Of a DNA stretch of 64,000 bases, positions 39,532-50,430 are shown in pieces. The stretch spans positions 1 through 64,000 of the forward strand of contig JAZDSJ010000004.1 of assembly GCA_039583345.1 (NCBI GenBank). Direction: 5' to 3'. The notes below the pieces were generated by a model. The model did not search any database. It saw only the letters and a list, made by a program, of their open reading frames with translations, and was not told the origin of the DNA. A program made the translations under genes and the position numbers. Position 1 is the first letter of the stretch. Each line of letters opens with the position of its first letter. The stretch comes from Tectiglobus diatomicola. GTDB lineage: Bacteria; Pseudomonadota; Alphaproteobacteria; Rhizobiales; Hyphomicrobiaceae.

Positions 39532-40490
39532 AGCAACTATTGAGGTAAGCTTTTCAAACTAAAATTGGGAACTGTTGCTCGATTTTAAATCATATTTTGC
39601 TAAATAACCTTAAAAGTTTCTAATACGAAATAATATGCGATCAGTTTTATTTAATCTCAAAATATCTTCTTTATAAGATCACTAAAAATATAACGTGTCA
39701 TTACAATAAAATAGAATTACTCAATATTTTTGAATATAACAATTACATATTTAAAGTATGTCTAAGTTTATGTATTGAAGTTAGTTTTTAAAAAAGAAAT
39801 CACTTTTAATTGCTGTAAATTATCTCATATCGTAATATTGTTGCTTAGATAGTATTTAAAGCTTTATGATGAACCGAGTATTTCAAAACGCCAAGGACCA
39901 ATCGATCTATTTTTACTTACAAGATTTATAACAACTTCCTGTAACAAAAATCAGTGCTTCAGAGGTAAGTAACTTATTTTTTTACTTACCACTTTTCCAT
40001 AACTCCAGAGCTAGACCCATTTCAGTAGTTGCTAGGTGCATAAAGATCTATTTTATAATTATCATAACATGTTAAATACTATATTTTTTAGTGTTTTAAA
40101 AACTATCTTATCCCTAGAAATTAGATTTTCGCATATCATATATAATTCTCGGACCTAGACACAAACTCAAGCTAGTTCATGTCTAGTAATAAAAGCAGAG
40201 ATAAAATTGAAAAATATCATAAGTTTATAAGTAATAATTAATATTATAATAAAGATTTTAAGTTGATATTAACTTTTAAGTTAAGGTAAAATAGATCCTA
40301 GCATTTTAATTTCTGCAATAGATACCGCAAAAATTTATTGCTTATTCTAAATGTTACCTGGTATAGCCCAGGAATTTTTAATGTGATATTGCATTTCATG
40401 AAGCTCTGAGATTGTGTCTTTAGTTAAAATCTAGAACTCTAACAAGCAGATATCTTAAAAAAATTCAATGTATGGTGAAGCTTAGCAGGC
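39532..40490. other. 959-bp convergent gap
   Basis: AT-rich region between convergent genes. A 9-bp inverted repeat (39964-39972 with 39982-39990) is present without a terminator tail. No gene or relic was recognised. Confidence 0.4.
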
Positions 40491-42344
40491 TTAGGCAACA
40501 GTACGGTCTATCTCTTCTAGATCATCTATCATCCCAGAAATGATTGACAGACCTTTATGCCAAAATTCAGGCTTAGAAGCATCAAGCCCAAAGGGCGCAA
40601 GCAACTCGCTATGATGCTTAGAACCACCCGCAGATAATAGGTTTAGATATTTATTCACAAAATCTGGGTGCCCTTCTTCATAGAGCGCATAGAGCGAATT
40701 GACAAGGCAGTCTCCAAATGCATACGAGTAAACGTAAAATGGTGATCTAATGAAATGTGGTATATAAGCCCAAAACACCTCGTATCCAGGCTTTAATTCT
40801 ATTCCTGGTCCAAGGCTTTCAACTTGTGTACATATCCACAGGTCGTTAATATCATCACTGGTTAGTTCACCTTTGCGACGAGCAAGATGAATTTTTCTTT
40901 CGAATTCGTAGAAAGAAATCTGCCGCACAACAGTATTAAGCATATCCTCAACCTTACCAGCAACTAATGCCTTACGATCTTTTAGATTTTTTGTATCTTC
41001 CAACAGCCTTTTAAAAATCAGCATTTCTCCAAAAACAGACGCTGTCTCTGATAGAGTTAACGGTGTCTGAGAGAGTAAAACTCCTTGTTTAGCCGCCATC
41101 ACTTGATGAACACCATGCCCTAGTTCGTGGGCAAGAGTCATGACATCGCGTGAACTTCCAAGGTAATTAAGTAAAATATAAGGATGTACTGAAGGCGTTG
41201 CCGGGTGAGAAAATGCACCGGGGCTTTTACCAGGTCGAACTGAAGCGTCTATCCAACGATTTTTAAAAAAATCTTTGACTATATTTGCCATTTGAGGAGA
41301 AAAAGCATTATAAGCACTCAGAACTATCTCCTCGGCTTCTGACCATTTTATAATGCGCTCTGAATTATCTGGAAGAGGAGCATTACGATCCCAGTACGGC
41401 ATCACTTCTTTGCCTAACCAACGAGCCTTCATTCTGTAATATCTATGTGAAAGTTTCAGATGGCTTTCACGAACGGCAAGGACAAGTGCTTCAACAACTG
41501 AACCCTCAACTCGATTTGCTAAATGACGACTATCAGCAATATCAACAAAGCCGCGCCAATTATCAGAGATCTCTTTATCTTTGGCCAGCGTATTAACTAT
41601 TAATGTAAAGGTTTGAATGTTATCTTTTAATGTCCTCGATAATGCCTCTGCAGAAGCCTGGCGTTTTTTTTCATCAGAATCTAGAAGCAGATTTAGAGTC
41701 GGCTCAAGACTTAGAGTCTTGCCGTGAACTTTAAACTTCATAGAAGAGATAGTATCCGTAAATAGCCTGTTCCAAGCTTTAGCGGAAGTCAAAGATTTTT
41801 CATTAAACAACAGTTCTAATTTTTCATTGAGCTGATAAGGCTTTTCTTTTCTCAAATCATCAAACCATGGTTTAAAATATGCCAACTCCTCATTTCTTAA
41901 AGCTATAATGAGTTGATCTTCGGGTATTTCATTTAGTTCTAATTCAAAAAATATAAAAGTACTGAATATTTGTGTGAGCTGACTTTGTAGGTCACCGAAA
42001 AGCTTAGCACGTTCAGCATCCTGCTGATCTATTGTATAATTTAGGAACGCAAAAGTTGAAATCCGACCTAAAAGATCGGAAACAGCTTCATAATCATGAA
42101 TAGCTAAAGCTATAAAAGCACCGTCGTATCCTTTTTCTAGCAATTTACCTCTATATTTAGCATCAAATACTTTCGCTTCAGCCTTCACCTTTTCTAGAGC
42201 ATTTTGTAATTCTGAACTATTTGGCCCTGGAAACAAATCACAAAGATCCCATTTAGGCAGCTCACCAAGATCAAGATTAGTAATAGCTTGTGTCATATTT
42301 ACTGAACTAAGAACATGAAGTTTTTGAAAATCATTATTATACAT
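40491..42344 (-). CDS. pepF: oligoendopeptidase F (M3 family)
   Basis: 617 residues from the ATG at 42344. This cytoplasmic zinc peptidase degrades short peptides. The zinc motif is LAHELGHGVHQ, with the third ligand in the downstream SLTLSETASVFGEM region. The frame also opens at an ATG at 42356, but GGAG lies six bases before the inner ATG, which favours the inner start. It is complete, with no missing key residue. Confidence 0.93.
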   Translation of the reverse strand: MYNNDFQKLHVLSSVNMTQAITNLDLGELPKWDLCDLFPGPNSSELQNALEKVKAEAKVFDAKYRGKLLEKGYDGAFIALAIHDYEAVSDLLGRISTFAFLNYTIDQQDAERAKLFGDLQSQLTQIFSTFIFFELELNEIPEDQLIIALRNEELAYFKPWFDDLRKEKPYQLNEKLELLFNEKSLTSAKAWNRLFTDTISSMKFKVHGKTLSLEPTLNLLLDSDEKKRQASAEALSRTLKDNIQTFTLIVNTLAKDKEISDNWRGFVDIADSRHLANRVEGSVVEALVLAVRESHLKLSHRYYRMKARWLGKEVMPYWDRNAPLPDNSERIIKWSEAEEIVLSAYNAFSPQMANIVKDFFKNRWIDASVRPGKSPGAFSHPATPSVHPYILLNYLGSSRDVMTLAHELGHGVHQVMAAKQGVLLSQTPLTLSETASVFGEMLIFKRLLEDTKNLKDRKALVAGKVEDMLNTVVRQISFYEFERKIHLARRKGELTSDDINDLWICTQVESLGPGIELKPGYEVFWAYIPHFIRSPFYVYSYAFGDCLVNSLYALYEEGHPDFVNKYLNLLSAGGSKHHSELLAPFGLDASKPEFWHKGLSIISGMIDDLEEIDRTVA

Positions 42345-42356
42345 CACATTCTCCAT

Positions 42357-43468
42357 GGTGTAGGATCACGTTTAGAAAGTTATCTTTAATTAACTTCCTG
42401 TCTAACGTTGCTGGCAAAAGACAAAGTATTTTATCATTTAATCTAAGGCACAGAAAATATTTGCTATTTTGTAACGAAACATGAATACGCTGCAGACAAC
42501 ATCAAAAAGTTTTAATAATAACATGTATGAATTTACATATCGAACCATTGTGTAAAATCATATCTCAGTTTAATAAAAAATACATAGGTTAAACCTGACA
42601 CCTGTCACCTTAGCTAAAACAAATGTTTAAACATAGGCTACAGCATAAATAGAAATGGATTAAACAGAAAAACACTAATGTTGTTTAAGACCTTCTTAGG
42701 CCACCTCAATCATACTTGTTCAAATATTAAGCCAATAAATAGCGTAATTAGTTTAGCTTCTCATGAAGAGAGACACAGAATATGGGTGTGACTGTCATCA
42801 CTCAAATTTGGAATATTAAATACCTAAATTTGTTTTAATAGTTAGTAACGAATCTCTTAGTTATCGTATCAGTTAAGATTTCATAAGGCGACATTACTAT
42901 ATTATTAGAAATACAATTTTTTCGCTATTATCACAGCTAAACCGATATTTAGAGGGCAAGTTCTAATTATTTAAAAAAAACTGTATACCTCAAAATATCA
43001 CAATTAAACCAACGATGGTTTTACATCTATTGCTATTCCACAAGTAAAGGGAAATAACTTCTTATCATTATACAGAATGGTAGTAGACGCAATTATCTAG
43101 GCTCTAGGATATTACGCAGTCACATAAAAACACTAGCTAAACGCTTTGAATCACAATTAGAACGAACTTTCACAGGGACATTTAGTAATCAAGAGCGTCA
43201 ACCTAAATAGCAGTATGTAGGTTTTAAAAAAAACTATTAAATAATAAAACTATATCTACGACTACATTCAACATAAAAGTCTTTCCAAAAAGTTTACTTT
43301 TAAAATAACTTACTAGAACGTTCCAAGACCATAATAATTATTTAATTTAATCTAGAACAAGTAAATGCGCTACACACCCATCCTTTGCAGCAAGCTATAT
43401 AAAAATGGGTGTGTAATCATAATAGTATTAACTAACATATTTAAATTGATGATTTCACTTACATCATA
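42357..43468. other. 1.1-kb gap without recognisable genes
   Basis: The longest gap without a recognised relic. A plus-strand open stretch at 43112-43210 (it includes KTLAKRFESQLERTFTG) looks coding-like but was not assigned. The rest is AT-rich. Confidence 0.4.
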
Positions 43469-44869
43469 TTACATATGCAATGCTCGCTTATCAACTGCCA
43501 AGGCTGCCTCCCTCACGGCTTCAGTTAATGTTGGATGTGCGTGGCAGATGCGCGCTAAATCTTCGGCTGAGCCACCAAATTCCATGATAACTGCCGCTTC
43601 TGATATCAGCTCACCTACATGTGGACCTATCATATGTACACCAAGAATACGATCTGTTGAGGCATCTGCTAAGATTTTGATAAATCCGTCTGTCGTGCGG
43701 TTAACCTTAGCACGACCATTTGCCATAAACGGAAACTTACCAACATTATAAACAGTACCAGATTTTTTAAGCTCTTCCTCTGTTTTACCAACTGAAGCAA
43801 CCTCTGGGTTAGTATAAACTACACCAGGAATTATGTTATAGTTCACATGTCCAGCTTGACCTGCAAGTTGTTCTGCAACTGCAACACCTTCGTCTTCTGC
43901 TTTGTGCGCTAACATCGGTCCATCAATCACATCGCCAATGGCGTAGATTCCAGAAACTGACGATTGCCAGTGTGCGTTAACTTTCACACGCCCATCATCA
44001 TCCTTCTCTACGCCGACTTCTTCAAGACCCAAACCTTTCGTATACGGCACACGACCAGTTGCAACAAGTACGACATCTACTTCAATAGTTTCTTTAACGC
44101 CGCCTGCCGCAGACTCGAGAGTTACTACATGACCATTTGGTCCAAGTGAGGAAATGTCTGTAACCTTAGTGGCAAACTTGAAAATCATACCCTGCTTCTG
44201 CAGAATGCGCTGGAATTGCTTGGAAACTTCACCATCCATGTCTGGAACGATGCGATCTAAGAATTCTACTACATGAACTTCAGCTCCAAGACGACGCCAA
44301 ACCGAACCTAACTCAAGCCCTATAACACCACCACCTACAACGAGTAATCTCTTAGGTACTTGTTCTAATTCCAGTGCCCCTGTCGAAGAAACAATGGTTT
44401 TTTCATCAATAGTAATCCCGGGGAGATGAGCAATATCAGAACCAGTTGCAATGACAATGTTTTTTGTCTCAAGCACCTGAGGTGCTCCTTTGGACGGAGT
44501 CACAAGTACTTGGTTGTTGCTAGCAATTTTACCAACGCCTTGATAAGTGTCAATTTTATTCTTCTTAAGTAGAAAAGAGATGCCATCGACATTTCCCTGA
44601 ACACCCTCAGATTTAAACTTCATCATTTGAGTTAAATCAATCGTGGGCGAGACATTTATGCCCATATCTGAGAATCCATGTCTGGACTCTTCATAAAGCT
44701 CAGATGCGTGCAACAGGGCTTTAGAAGGAATACAACCAACATTTAAACACGTACCACCATGTGTGTTACGCTTTTCGATTACACCAACCTTCATGCCGAG
44801 CTGAGCTGCGCGAATGGCGCAGACGTATCCACCAGGACCAGTGCCAATAACTATGAGATCATACGACAT
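43469..44869 (-). CDS. lpdA: dihydrolipoamide dehydrogenase (E3)
   Basis: 466 residues. E3 reoxidises the lipoyl groups of 2-oxo acid dehydrogenases with NAD. The FAD-binding start is LIVIGTGPGGYVCAIRAAQLG, followed by the redox disulphide in GGTCLNVGCIPSKAL. The NAD site is VVGGGVIGLELG, and the C-terminal interface contains ICHAHPTLTEAVREAA with the catalytic His. It is last in the sucABCD cluster, 148 bp after sucB, so it is dedicated at least to 2-oxoglutarate dehydrogenase. Confidence 0.97.
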   Translation of the reverse strand: MSYDLIVIGTGPGGYVCAIRAAQLGMKVGVIEKRNTHGGTCLNVGCIPSKALLHASELYEESRHGFSDMGINVSPTIDLTQMMKFKSEGVQGNVDGISFLLKKNKIDTYQGVGKIASNNQVLVTPSKGAPQVLETKNIVIATGSDIAHLPGITIDEKTIVSSTGALELEQVPKRLLVVGGGVIGLELGSVWRRLGAEVHVVEFLDRIVPDMDGEVSKQFQRILQKQGMIFKFATKVTDISSLGPNGHVVTLESAAGGVKETIEVDVVLVATGRVPYTKGLGLEEVGVEKDDDGRVKVNAHWQSSVSGIYAIGDVIDGPMLAHKAEDEGVAVAEQLAGQAGHVNYNIIPGVVYTNPEVASVGKTEEELKKSGTVYNVGKFPFMANGRAKVNRTTDGFIKILADASTDRILGVHMIGPHVGELISEAAVIMEFGGSAEDLARICHAHPTLTEAVREAALAVDKRALHM

Positions 44870-45016
44870 GAGTATTAATCCATTCTGTCTACACAGATGA
44901 TTACTATATCAAAATAGTAATCATGAGATTTTTGATGGAAGCCTAAGCACCAATTATAAGGTAGTGCCCAGGCGTTTAGTACAGTATACTGTAAATTCTT
45001 GCCAGCATCATTCGGA

Positions 45017-46249
45017 CTAAAGTTCTAAAAGAAAGCGTTGCGGATCTTCAAGGTAATCCTTTACTCTTACAAGAAATGTTACGGCTTCCTTTCCATCAAC
45101 AATACGATGGTCATAGCTAAGTGCTAAATACATCATTGGCCTTGCTGAAATACTGCCATCTTTAAGCACAATAGGACGCTTTTCGATACGATGCATACCT
45201 AGAATACCAGACTGTGGAGCATTAAGAATCGGTGTAGACATCATAGACCCGAAAACACCACCATTAGTAATGGTAAAAGTTCCGCCCTGCATTTCCTCTA
45301 TACCAAGCTTCCCGTCCCTAGCACGTTGACCGAAAGAACCTATAGCCTTTTCTAATTCGGAGAGACTCATACAGTCCGCTTCACGTACAACGGGTACTAC
45401 AAGGCCCTTCTCTGTTCCAACCGCAACGCCTATGTGATAGTAATTCTTATAAATTATATCCTGACCGTCAATTTCAGCATTCACAGCTGGGATCTCTTTA
45501 AGTGCTTGAATGCAAGCCTTTACAAAGAAGCCCATAAAACCGAGTTTAACTCCATGGCGACGCTCAAACAGCTCTTTGTAATCGGATCGAATTTGCATAA
45601 CTGCACTCATGTCGACATCATTAAATGTTGTTAACATCGCAGCAGTATTTTGTGCATCTTTAAGTCGACGTGCAATTGTCTGACGCAAACGTGTCATTCT
45701 TACGCGTTCTTCCCGAACAGCATCGTTTGAAGATGCTGGAGCACGTGTCTGTTTTGATGGTTCTGCAAGTGGAGCAAAAGACGAAGAGGTTATTAATGAG
45801 CCACTAACAGATGCTGACAGCGCGTCCTCTTTCAATACCTGACCACGAACTCCAGAACCAACGATTTTAGAAGAATCAACACCACGTTCGGCAAGTATTT
45901 TTGATGCCGCAGGGGATGGTGGCATTGAGGGTGCTCCTGCTTTTACAGCTTGCTGAGCCGGAGCTGTGACTACGGCCTCTTGCGGGGTTGCGATTGTAGA
46001 CGTAGCTTCACCACCCTCATTAACAAAACCTAAAACTGCACCAACTTCGACTGTTCCACCTTCGTCTACTGAGATAGTTCCCATGGCACCAGAGACCGGC
46101 GCGGGTACTTCAACTGACACCTTATCGGTTTCCAACTCACACAAAGTTTCATCGACGGCAACTATATCACCAGGTTTTTTAAACCACTGCCCAACGGTCG
46201 CTTCAGCTACACTTTCGCCCAATGTTGGCACCCGAATTTCAGTCGCCAT
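45017..46249 (-). CDS. sucB: 2-oxoglutarate dehydrogenase E2, dihydrolipoyl succinyltransferase
   Basis: 410 residues from the ATG at 46249, with GGAAAAG upstream; the longer frame to 46303 adds non-family residues. It transfers succinyl groups to CoA. The lipoyl domain holds the lysine in ELETDKVSVEVPAP, a peripheral subunit-binding domain follows (SPAASKILAERGVDSSKI), and the catalytic domain ends with YLALSYDHRIVDGKEAV carrying the active His. The linkers are Ala/Pro/Ser-rich, as usual. Confidence 0.97.
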   Translation of the reverse strand: MATEIRVPTLGESVAEATVGQWFKKPGDIVAVDETLCELETDKVSVEVPAPVSGAMGTISVDEGGTVEVGAVLGFVNEGGEATSTIATPQEAVVTAPAQQAVKAGAPSMPPSPAASKILAERGVDSSKIVGSGVRGQVLKEDALSASVSGSLITSSSFAPLAEPSKQTRAPASSNDAVREERVRMTRLRQTIARRLKDAQNTAAMLTTFNDVDMSAVMQIRSDYKELFERRHGVKLGFMGFFVKACIQALKEIPAVNAEIDGQDIIYKNYYHIGVAVGTEKGLVVPVVREADCMSLSELEKAIGSFGQRARDGKLGIEEMQGGTFTITNGGVFGSMMSTPILNAPQSGILGMHRIEKRPIVLKDGSISARPMMYLALSYDHRIVDGKEAVTFLVRVKDYLEDPQRFLLEL

Positions 46250-46328
46250 AATAACTTTTCCTTTCACCCAACATTTTTGGGCATAATAGTTTAAACTAAA
46301 CATATAAGTTGTATATTTACAACCTATG

Positions 46329-49298
46329 TCATCCTTTCAATGCCTTATCTACAAGAGCTTTTTGCTCTTCAAGGTGCTGCGATAGCTGCCCAGTTGCTGT
46401 TGAAGACGCAGAAGTGCGACCCGCATAAACTGGTCGTCCATGTGTCGCATTTATTTGTGTTAAAACCTCTTCGATGTAAGGCTCAACAAAAGTCCAACAA
46501 CCCATGTTACGAGGTTCTTCCTGACACCAAACTATAGCAGCATGGCCAAAACGACAAAGTTCATTTTTAAGAGCATCAGAAGGAAATGGATAAACTTGCT
46601 CAAGGCGTAGCAAGTAAACATCATTGATACCTTCTTTTTCTCGAGTTTCTAGAAGATCGTAATAAACTTTGCCGCAACATATTACTACACGCCGAATTTT
46701 TTCATCTGGCTTCAAATCAATTTCTGTACGACCACTTGGAATATATTTCTTGTCAGCATCATCCCAAAGCACACGATGAAATGTTGTACCAGTTCCCAGA
46801 TCTGCAAGGCTAGACACAACTCTTTTATGCCGAAGTAATGACTTAGGTGTGAAAATAATAAGAGGTTTACGAAAATTTCGGTTAAGTTGTCTTCGCAAAA
46901 TATGAAAGTAATTGGCCGGGGTAGTACAATTTGCAATTTGCCAATTATCTTCAGCACTAATTTGAAGATATCGCTCTATGCGCGCAGAAGAATGCTCTGG
47001 CCCTTGCCCTTCGTAGCCATGAGGAAGTAACAAGACTAAACCACTCATACGTAACCACTTACTCTCACCAGAGGATATAAATTGATCAATTACTACCTGA
47101 GCACCATTCGCAAAATCTCCGAACTGCGCTTCCCATAACGTTAAGGTGTTTGGTTCCGCCAATGTATAACCGTATTCAAAACCTAGTACAGCTTCTTCAG
47201 ATAACATTGAATTTATTACTTCGAACCTAGCCTGATCAGGTGAGACATATTTTAGTGGCTTGTAACGTTGCTCATTATCTTGATCCACAAGAACAGCGTG
47301 ACGCTGCGAGAAAGTTCCTCGTTCTACATCCTGACCGGAGAGACGGATTGGTAGCTTCTCATGTAGTAAAGTGCCGAAAGCCAAATGCTCAGCCATACCC
47401 CAGTCGATACCCTTCTCCTCTTCGATCATTTGCCGACGCTTATCAATCAAACGCACGGCGGTACGATGTGCATTAAAATCACTAGGTAATGTTGTAATGC
47501 GCCTGCCTACTTCCTTTAAGGTATTGATGTCAACGCCGGTGTCTCCGCGCCTTGCGCCTCCATCAGCAGGAGAAAAACCTGCCCATTTACCATCTAACCA
47601 ATCTGCTTTGCTAGGCTTAAAACTCTCTGCCTCTGCAAATTCTAGTTCAAGCTTAGAACGGAAGTCCGAGTGTATCTGGTCAACCTCTGCAGAAGAAACA
47701 ACACCTTCACCTATCAGCTGCTTAGAATAAGTTGTAAATGTGGTAGGGTGATTCTTGATTGCACGGTACATTAATGGTTGTGTGAACATTGGCTCATCAC
47801 CCTCATTATGACCATGCCTGCGATAACAAAACATATCTATTACAACAGGCTTTTTGAAAGTCTGACGAAATTCGATAGCAATTTTAGCCACGTGCACTAC
47901 AGCCTCTGGATCATCACCGTTGACATGAAATATAGGAGCCTCAATCATGCGTGCAACATCAGAACAATATGGTGAGGAGCGAGAGAATCGCGGATTGGTT
48001 GTGAAACCGACTTGGTTGTTAATAACAAAATGTATTGAACCGCCAGTTTTATGACCTTTGAGGCCCGAGAGTCCAAAGCATTCAGCAACAACCCCCTGCC
48101 CGGCGAATGCAGCATCGCCATGTATTAGCAACGGAAGAACCTCAGTGCGATCTTTGTCATTGTGTTGATCTTGTTTAGCGCGCACTTTACCAAGAACAAC
48201 CGGATCAACAATTTCAAGATGACTAGGATTTGCAGTTAGAGATAGGTGAACATTATTACCATCAAATTCACGATCTGATGAAGCCCCAAGGTGATATTTC
48301 ACATCTCCAGAACCCTCAACGTCCGCGGGCTTAAAAGATCCACCCATAAATTCATTAAAGATTGCACGGTGTGGCTTGCCCATTACATTGGCAAGTACGT
48401 TGAGACGCCCACGGTGAGCCATACCAAAAACAACCTCTTTGATACCCAATTGGCCGCCGCGTTTTATAATTTGCTCTAAAGCAGGGACCATTGCTTCACC
48501 GCCTTCGAGACCAAAACGTTTCGTTCCTTTATACTTAACCTCGCAAAACTTTTCGTAACTCTCGGCTTCCATTAGCTTGTTGAGTATGGCTTTTTTACCC
48601 TCATTCGTGAATGATACGTCCTTACCTTCACCCTCAATGCGTTCCTGTATCCAGGACTTCTCCTGTACCGTGGAGATATGCAGAAATTCCACACCAATAT
48701 TACGGCAATAGGTTCTCTCTAGAATATCTAGGATTTGTCTAACTGTTGCTGTCTCAAGCCCGAGTACATAATCAATAAAAATGGGCCTGTCGTAGTCTGC
48801 CTCCGTAAAACCATAAGTTTGGGGATCAAGCTCAGGGTGATCACCGGTTTTAATCAAATTTAGAGGGTCTAACTTCGCCACACGATGGCCACGCATTCGA
48901 TACGCCCTAATTAGCATCAAGGCACGAATTGAATCTTGCGTTGCGCGCAGAGAGGAAGCCATAGATATATCTAGGCCACCCTGAGAAGCTCGCGCACGAA
49001 TTTGCGTATGCATATGGGTCTCAAGTTGAGCATAATCGCCCGACAAAGCCGCGACAATATCTTCATCGCCACTGGCATCACGAAGTTTGTTTAAAGGAAC
49101 AGCCCAGGAAGCACCAGCAGCCTCAACAGAAGCACGACCTTGTTCCTCCTGCAGGCTAGAAAAAAAATGCCGCCATTCGTCGGCAACTGATCCGGGGTTA
49201 CGTTCGTAAAGTGCATGCATTTCTTCAATGTACGAAATATTCGAACCATGAAGGAATGAAGTCTGGAGAAAGGAGTTGTTAAGCGGTTGACGCGACAT
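46329..49298 (-). CDS. sucA: 2-oxoglutarate dehydrogenase E1
   Basis: 989 residues from the ATG at 49298 (a TTG six codons upstream is less likely). The thiamine-diphosphate-dependent E1 decarboxylates 2-oxoglutarate. The N-terminal YIEEMHALYERNPGSVADEW is the family start, GMAHRGRLNVLANVMGK and HGDAAFAGQGVVAECFG belong to the cofactor domain, and FCYRRHGHNEGDEP follows. It is complete, second to last before sucB and separated from sucD by 202 bp with a hairpin. Confidence 0.97.
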   Translation of the reverse strand: MSRQPLNNSFLQTSFLHGSNISYIEEMHALYERNPGSVADEWRHFFSSLQEEQGRASVEAAGASWAVPLNKLRDASGDEDIVAALSGDYAQLETHMHTQIRARASQGGLDISMASSLRATQDSIRALMLIRAYRMRGHRVAKLDPLNLIKTGDHPELDPQTYGFTEADYDRPIFIDYVLGLETATVRQILDILERTYCRNIGVEFLHISTVQEKSWIQERIEGEGKDVSFTNEGKKAILNKLMEAESYEKFCEVKYKGTKRFGLEGGEAMVPALEQIIKRGGQLGIKEVVFGMAHRGRLNVLANVMGKPHRAIFNEFMGGSFKPADVEGSGDVKYHLGASSDREFDGNNVHLSLTANPSHLEIVDPVVLGKVRAKQDQHNDKDRTEVLPLLIHGDAAFAGQGVVAECFGLSGLKGHKTGGSIHFVINNQVGFTTNPRFSRSSPYCSDVARMIEAPIFHVNGDDPEAVVHVAKIAIEFRQTFKKPVVIDMFCYRRHGHNEGDEPMFTQPLMYRAIKNHPTTFTTYSKQLIGEGVVSSAEVDQIHSDFRSKLELEFAEAESFKPSKADWLDGKWAGFSPADGGARRGDTGVDINTLKEVGRRITTLPSDFNAHRTAVRLIDKRRQMIEEEKGIDWGMAEHLAFGTLLHEKLPIRLSGQDVERGTFSQRHAVLVDQDNEQRYKPLKYVSPDQARFEVINSMLSEEAVLGFEYGYTLAEPNTLTLWEAQFGDFANGAQVVIDQFISSGESKWLRMSGLVLLLPHGYEGQGPEHSSARIERYLQISAEDNWQIANCTTPANYFHILRRQLNRNFRKPLIIFTPKSLLRHKRVVSSLADLGTGTTFHRVLWDDADKKYIPSGRTEIDLKPDEKIRRVVICCGKVYYDLLETREKEGINDVYLLRLEQVYPFPSDALKNELCRFGHAAIVWCQEEPRNMGCWTFVEPYIEEVLTQINATHGRPVYAGRTSASSTATGQLSQHLEEQKALVDKALKG

Positions 49299-49421
49299 AG
49301 ATGCCTGGCCTTGCAAAATATTTCAAATAACAAAGTAGGTTAATAACGAAAGAAATGAACGTCCTGACGAGTAAATTCAAGAGATCAAGTGACACAGGAA
49401 CAATTATGCTACATCCTGTCT

Positions 49422-49456
49422 GCCTATAAAGCGATACTAGATACCGCTTTATAGGC
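49422..49456. promoter_or_regulatory. 12-bp perfect inverted repeat between sucD and sucA
   Basis: GCCTATAAAGCG and CGCTTTATAGGC flank an 11-base loop in the 202-bp space between sucD and sucA. No U-run follows on either strand, so it is not a standard intrinsic terminator. It could be an operator, an attenuator or an mRNA processing hairpin setting different levels of sucCD and sucAB. Confidence 0.6.
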
Positions 49457-49500
49457 GTTTCGAGTGTAACAAAAGATATCGTGTTTTGATCTAGTGTGAC

Positions 49501-50403
49501 TTAGCCAGCCAAAACTGATGCTAAAGTAGTTCCAAGCGAAGCGGGACTGTCAGCAACTGCTATCCCGGCCGAATTCATTGCCTCTATTTTGTCCTCAGCA
49601 CTTCCTTTTCCGCCAGAGATAATCGCGCCAGCGTGTCCCATACGGCGACCAGGAGGAGCTGTAACACCAGCAATAAAACCAGCCATCGGCTTCTTTCGTC
49701 CACGAGCTGACTCAGATTTAATAAAATCAGCGGCTTCTTCTTCTGCTGAACCGCCAATCTCACCGATCATGATAATTGAACTCGTGTCCTCATCAGCAAG
49801 AAACATCTCTAAAACTTCAATAAAGTCCATGCCTTTAACAGGATCACCGCCGATCCCAACCGCAGTTGACTGCCCGAGGCCCGCATCAGTTGTTTGCTTA
49901 ACAGCTTCATAAGTTAAAGTGCCAGAACGTGAAACTATACCAACATTACCAGCAGCGAAAATGTTACCTGGCATAATTCCAATTTTACAAGCGTTCGGAG
50001 TGAGAACACCTGGACAATTTGGCCCAAGTAATATTGAAGAAGATCCGGAAAGCGCGCGCTTGACCTTTATCATATCCAACACAGGAATACCCTCAGTTAT
50101 ACAAACGATTAAAGGAATTTCAGCGTTGATTGCCTCTAGAATTGCGTCACCAGCAAACGGTGGCGGCACATAAATCGCACTCGCTGTGGCACCAGTTTTT
50201 TCCTTTGCATCCGCAACTGTATCAAAGATCGGCAAGTGTGAAAGTTGCGGATCTTGATGCTTGCTGCCGCCTTTGCCCGGAGTAACACCGCCAACAATCT
50301 TTGTACCACAATAATCCATTGCTTGCTTGGTATGAAAAGTGCCTTGACTACCGGTAAAGCCCTGGCAAATAAGCGTAGTATTTCGATCAACAAGGATAGC
50401 CAT
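49501..50403 (-). CDS. sucD: succinyl-CoA synthetase alpha subunit
   Basis: 300 residues. SucCD converts succinyl-CoA to succinate with ATP or GTP formation. The CoA-binding motif QGFTGSQGTFH is at the N-terminus, and the phosphohistidine region is GRRMGHAGAII. PNCPGVLTP and SRSGTLTYE are conserved. It lies 27 bp after sucC in the same operon. Confidence 0.97.
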   Translation of the reverse strand: MAILVDRNTTLICQGFTGSQGTFHTKQAMDYCGTKIVGGVTPGKGGSKHQDPQLSHLPIFDTVADAKEKTGATASAIYVPPPFAGDAILEAINAEIPLIVCITEGIPVLDMIKVKRALSGSSSILLGPNCPGVLTPNACKIGIMPGNIFAAGNVGIVSRSGTLTYEAVKQTTDAGLGQSTAVGIGGDPVKGMDFIEVLEMFLADEDTSSIIMIGEIGGSAEEEAADFIKSESARGRKKPMAGFIAGVTAPPGRRMGHAGAIISGGKGSAEDKIEAMNSAGIAVADSPASLGTTLASVLAG

Positions 50404-50430
50404 AATCTCAAGTTTCCCCTATCTGCCAAC

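Noticed and set aside
39531..39580. Possible terminator after the glucosaminidase gene
   Set aside because: The 7-bp arms are separated by 36 bases and followed by only a loose AT tract; too weak to list.
43365..43751. 128-codon plus-strand frame at the end of lpdA
   Set aside because: Most of it is antisense to the conserved C-terminus of lpdA.
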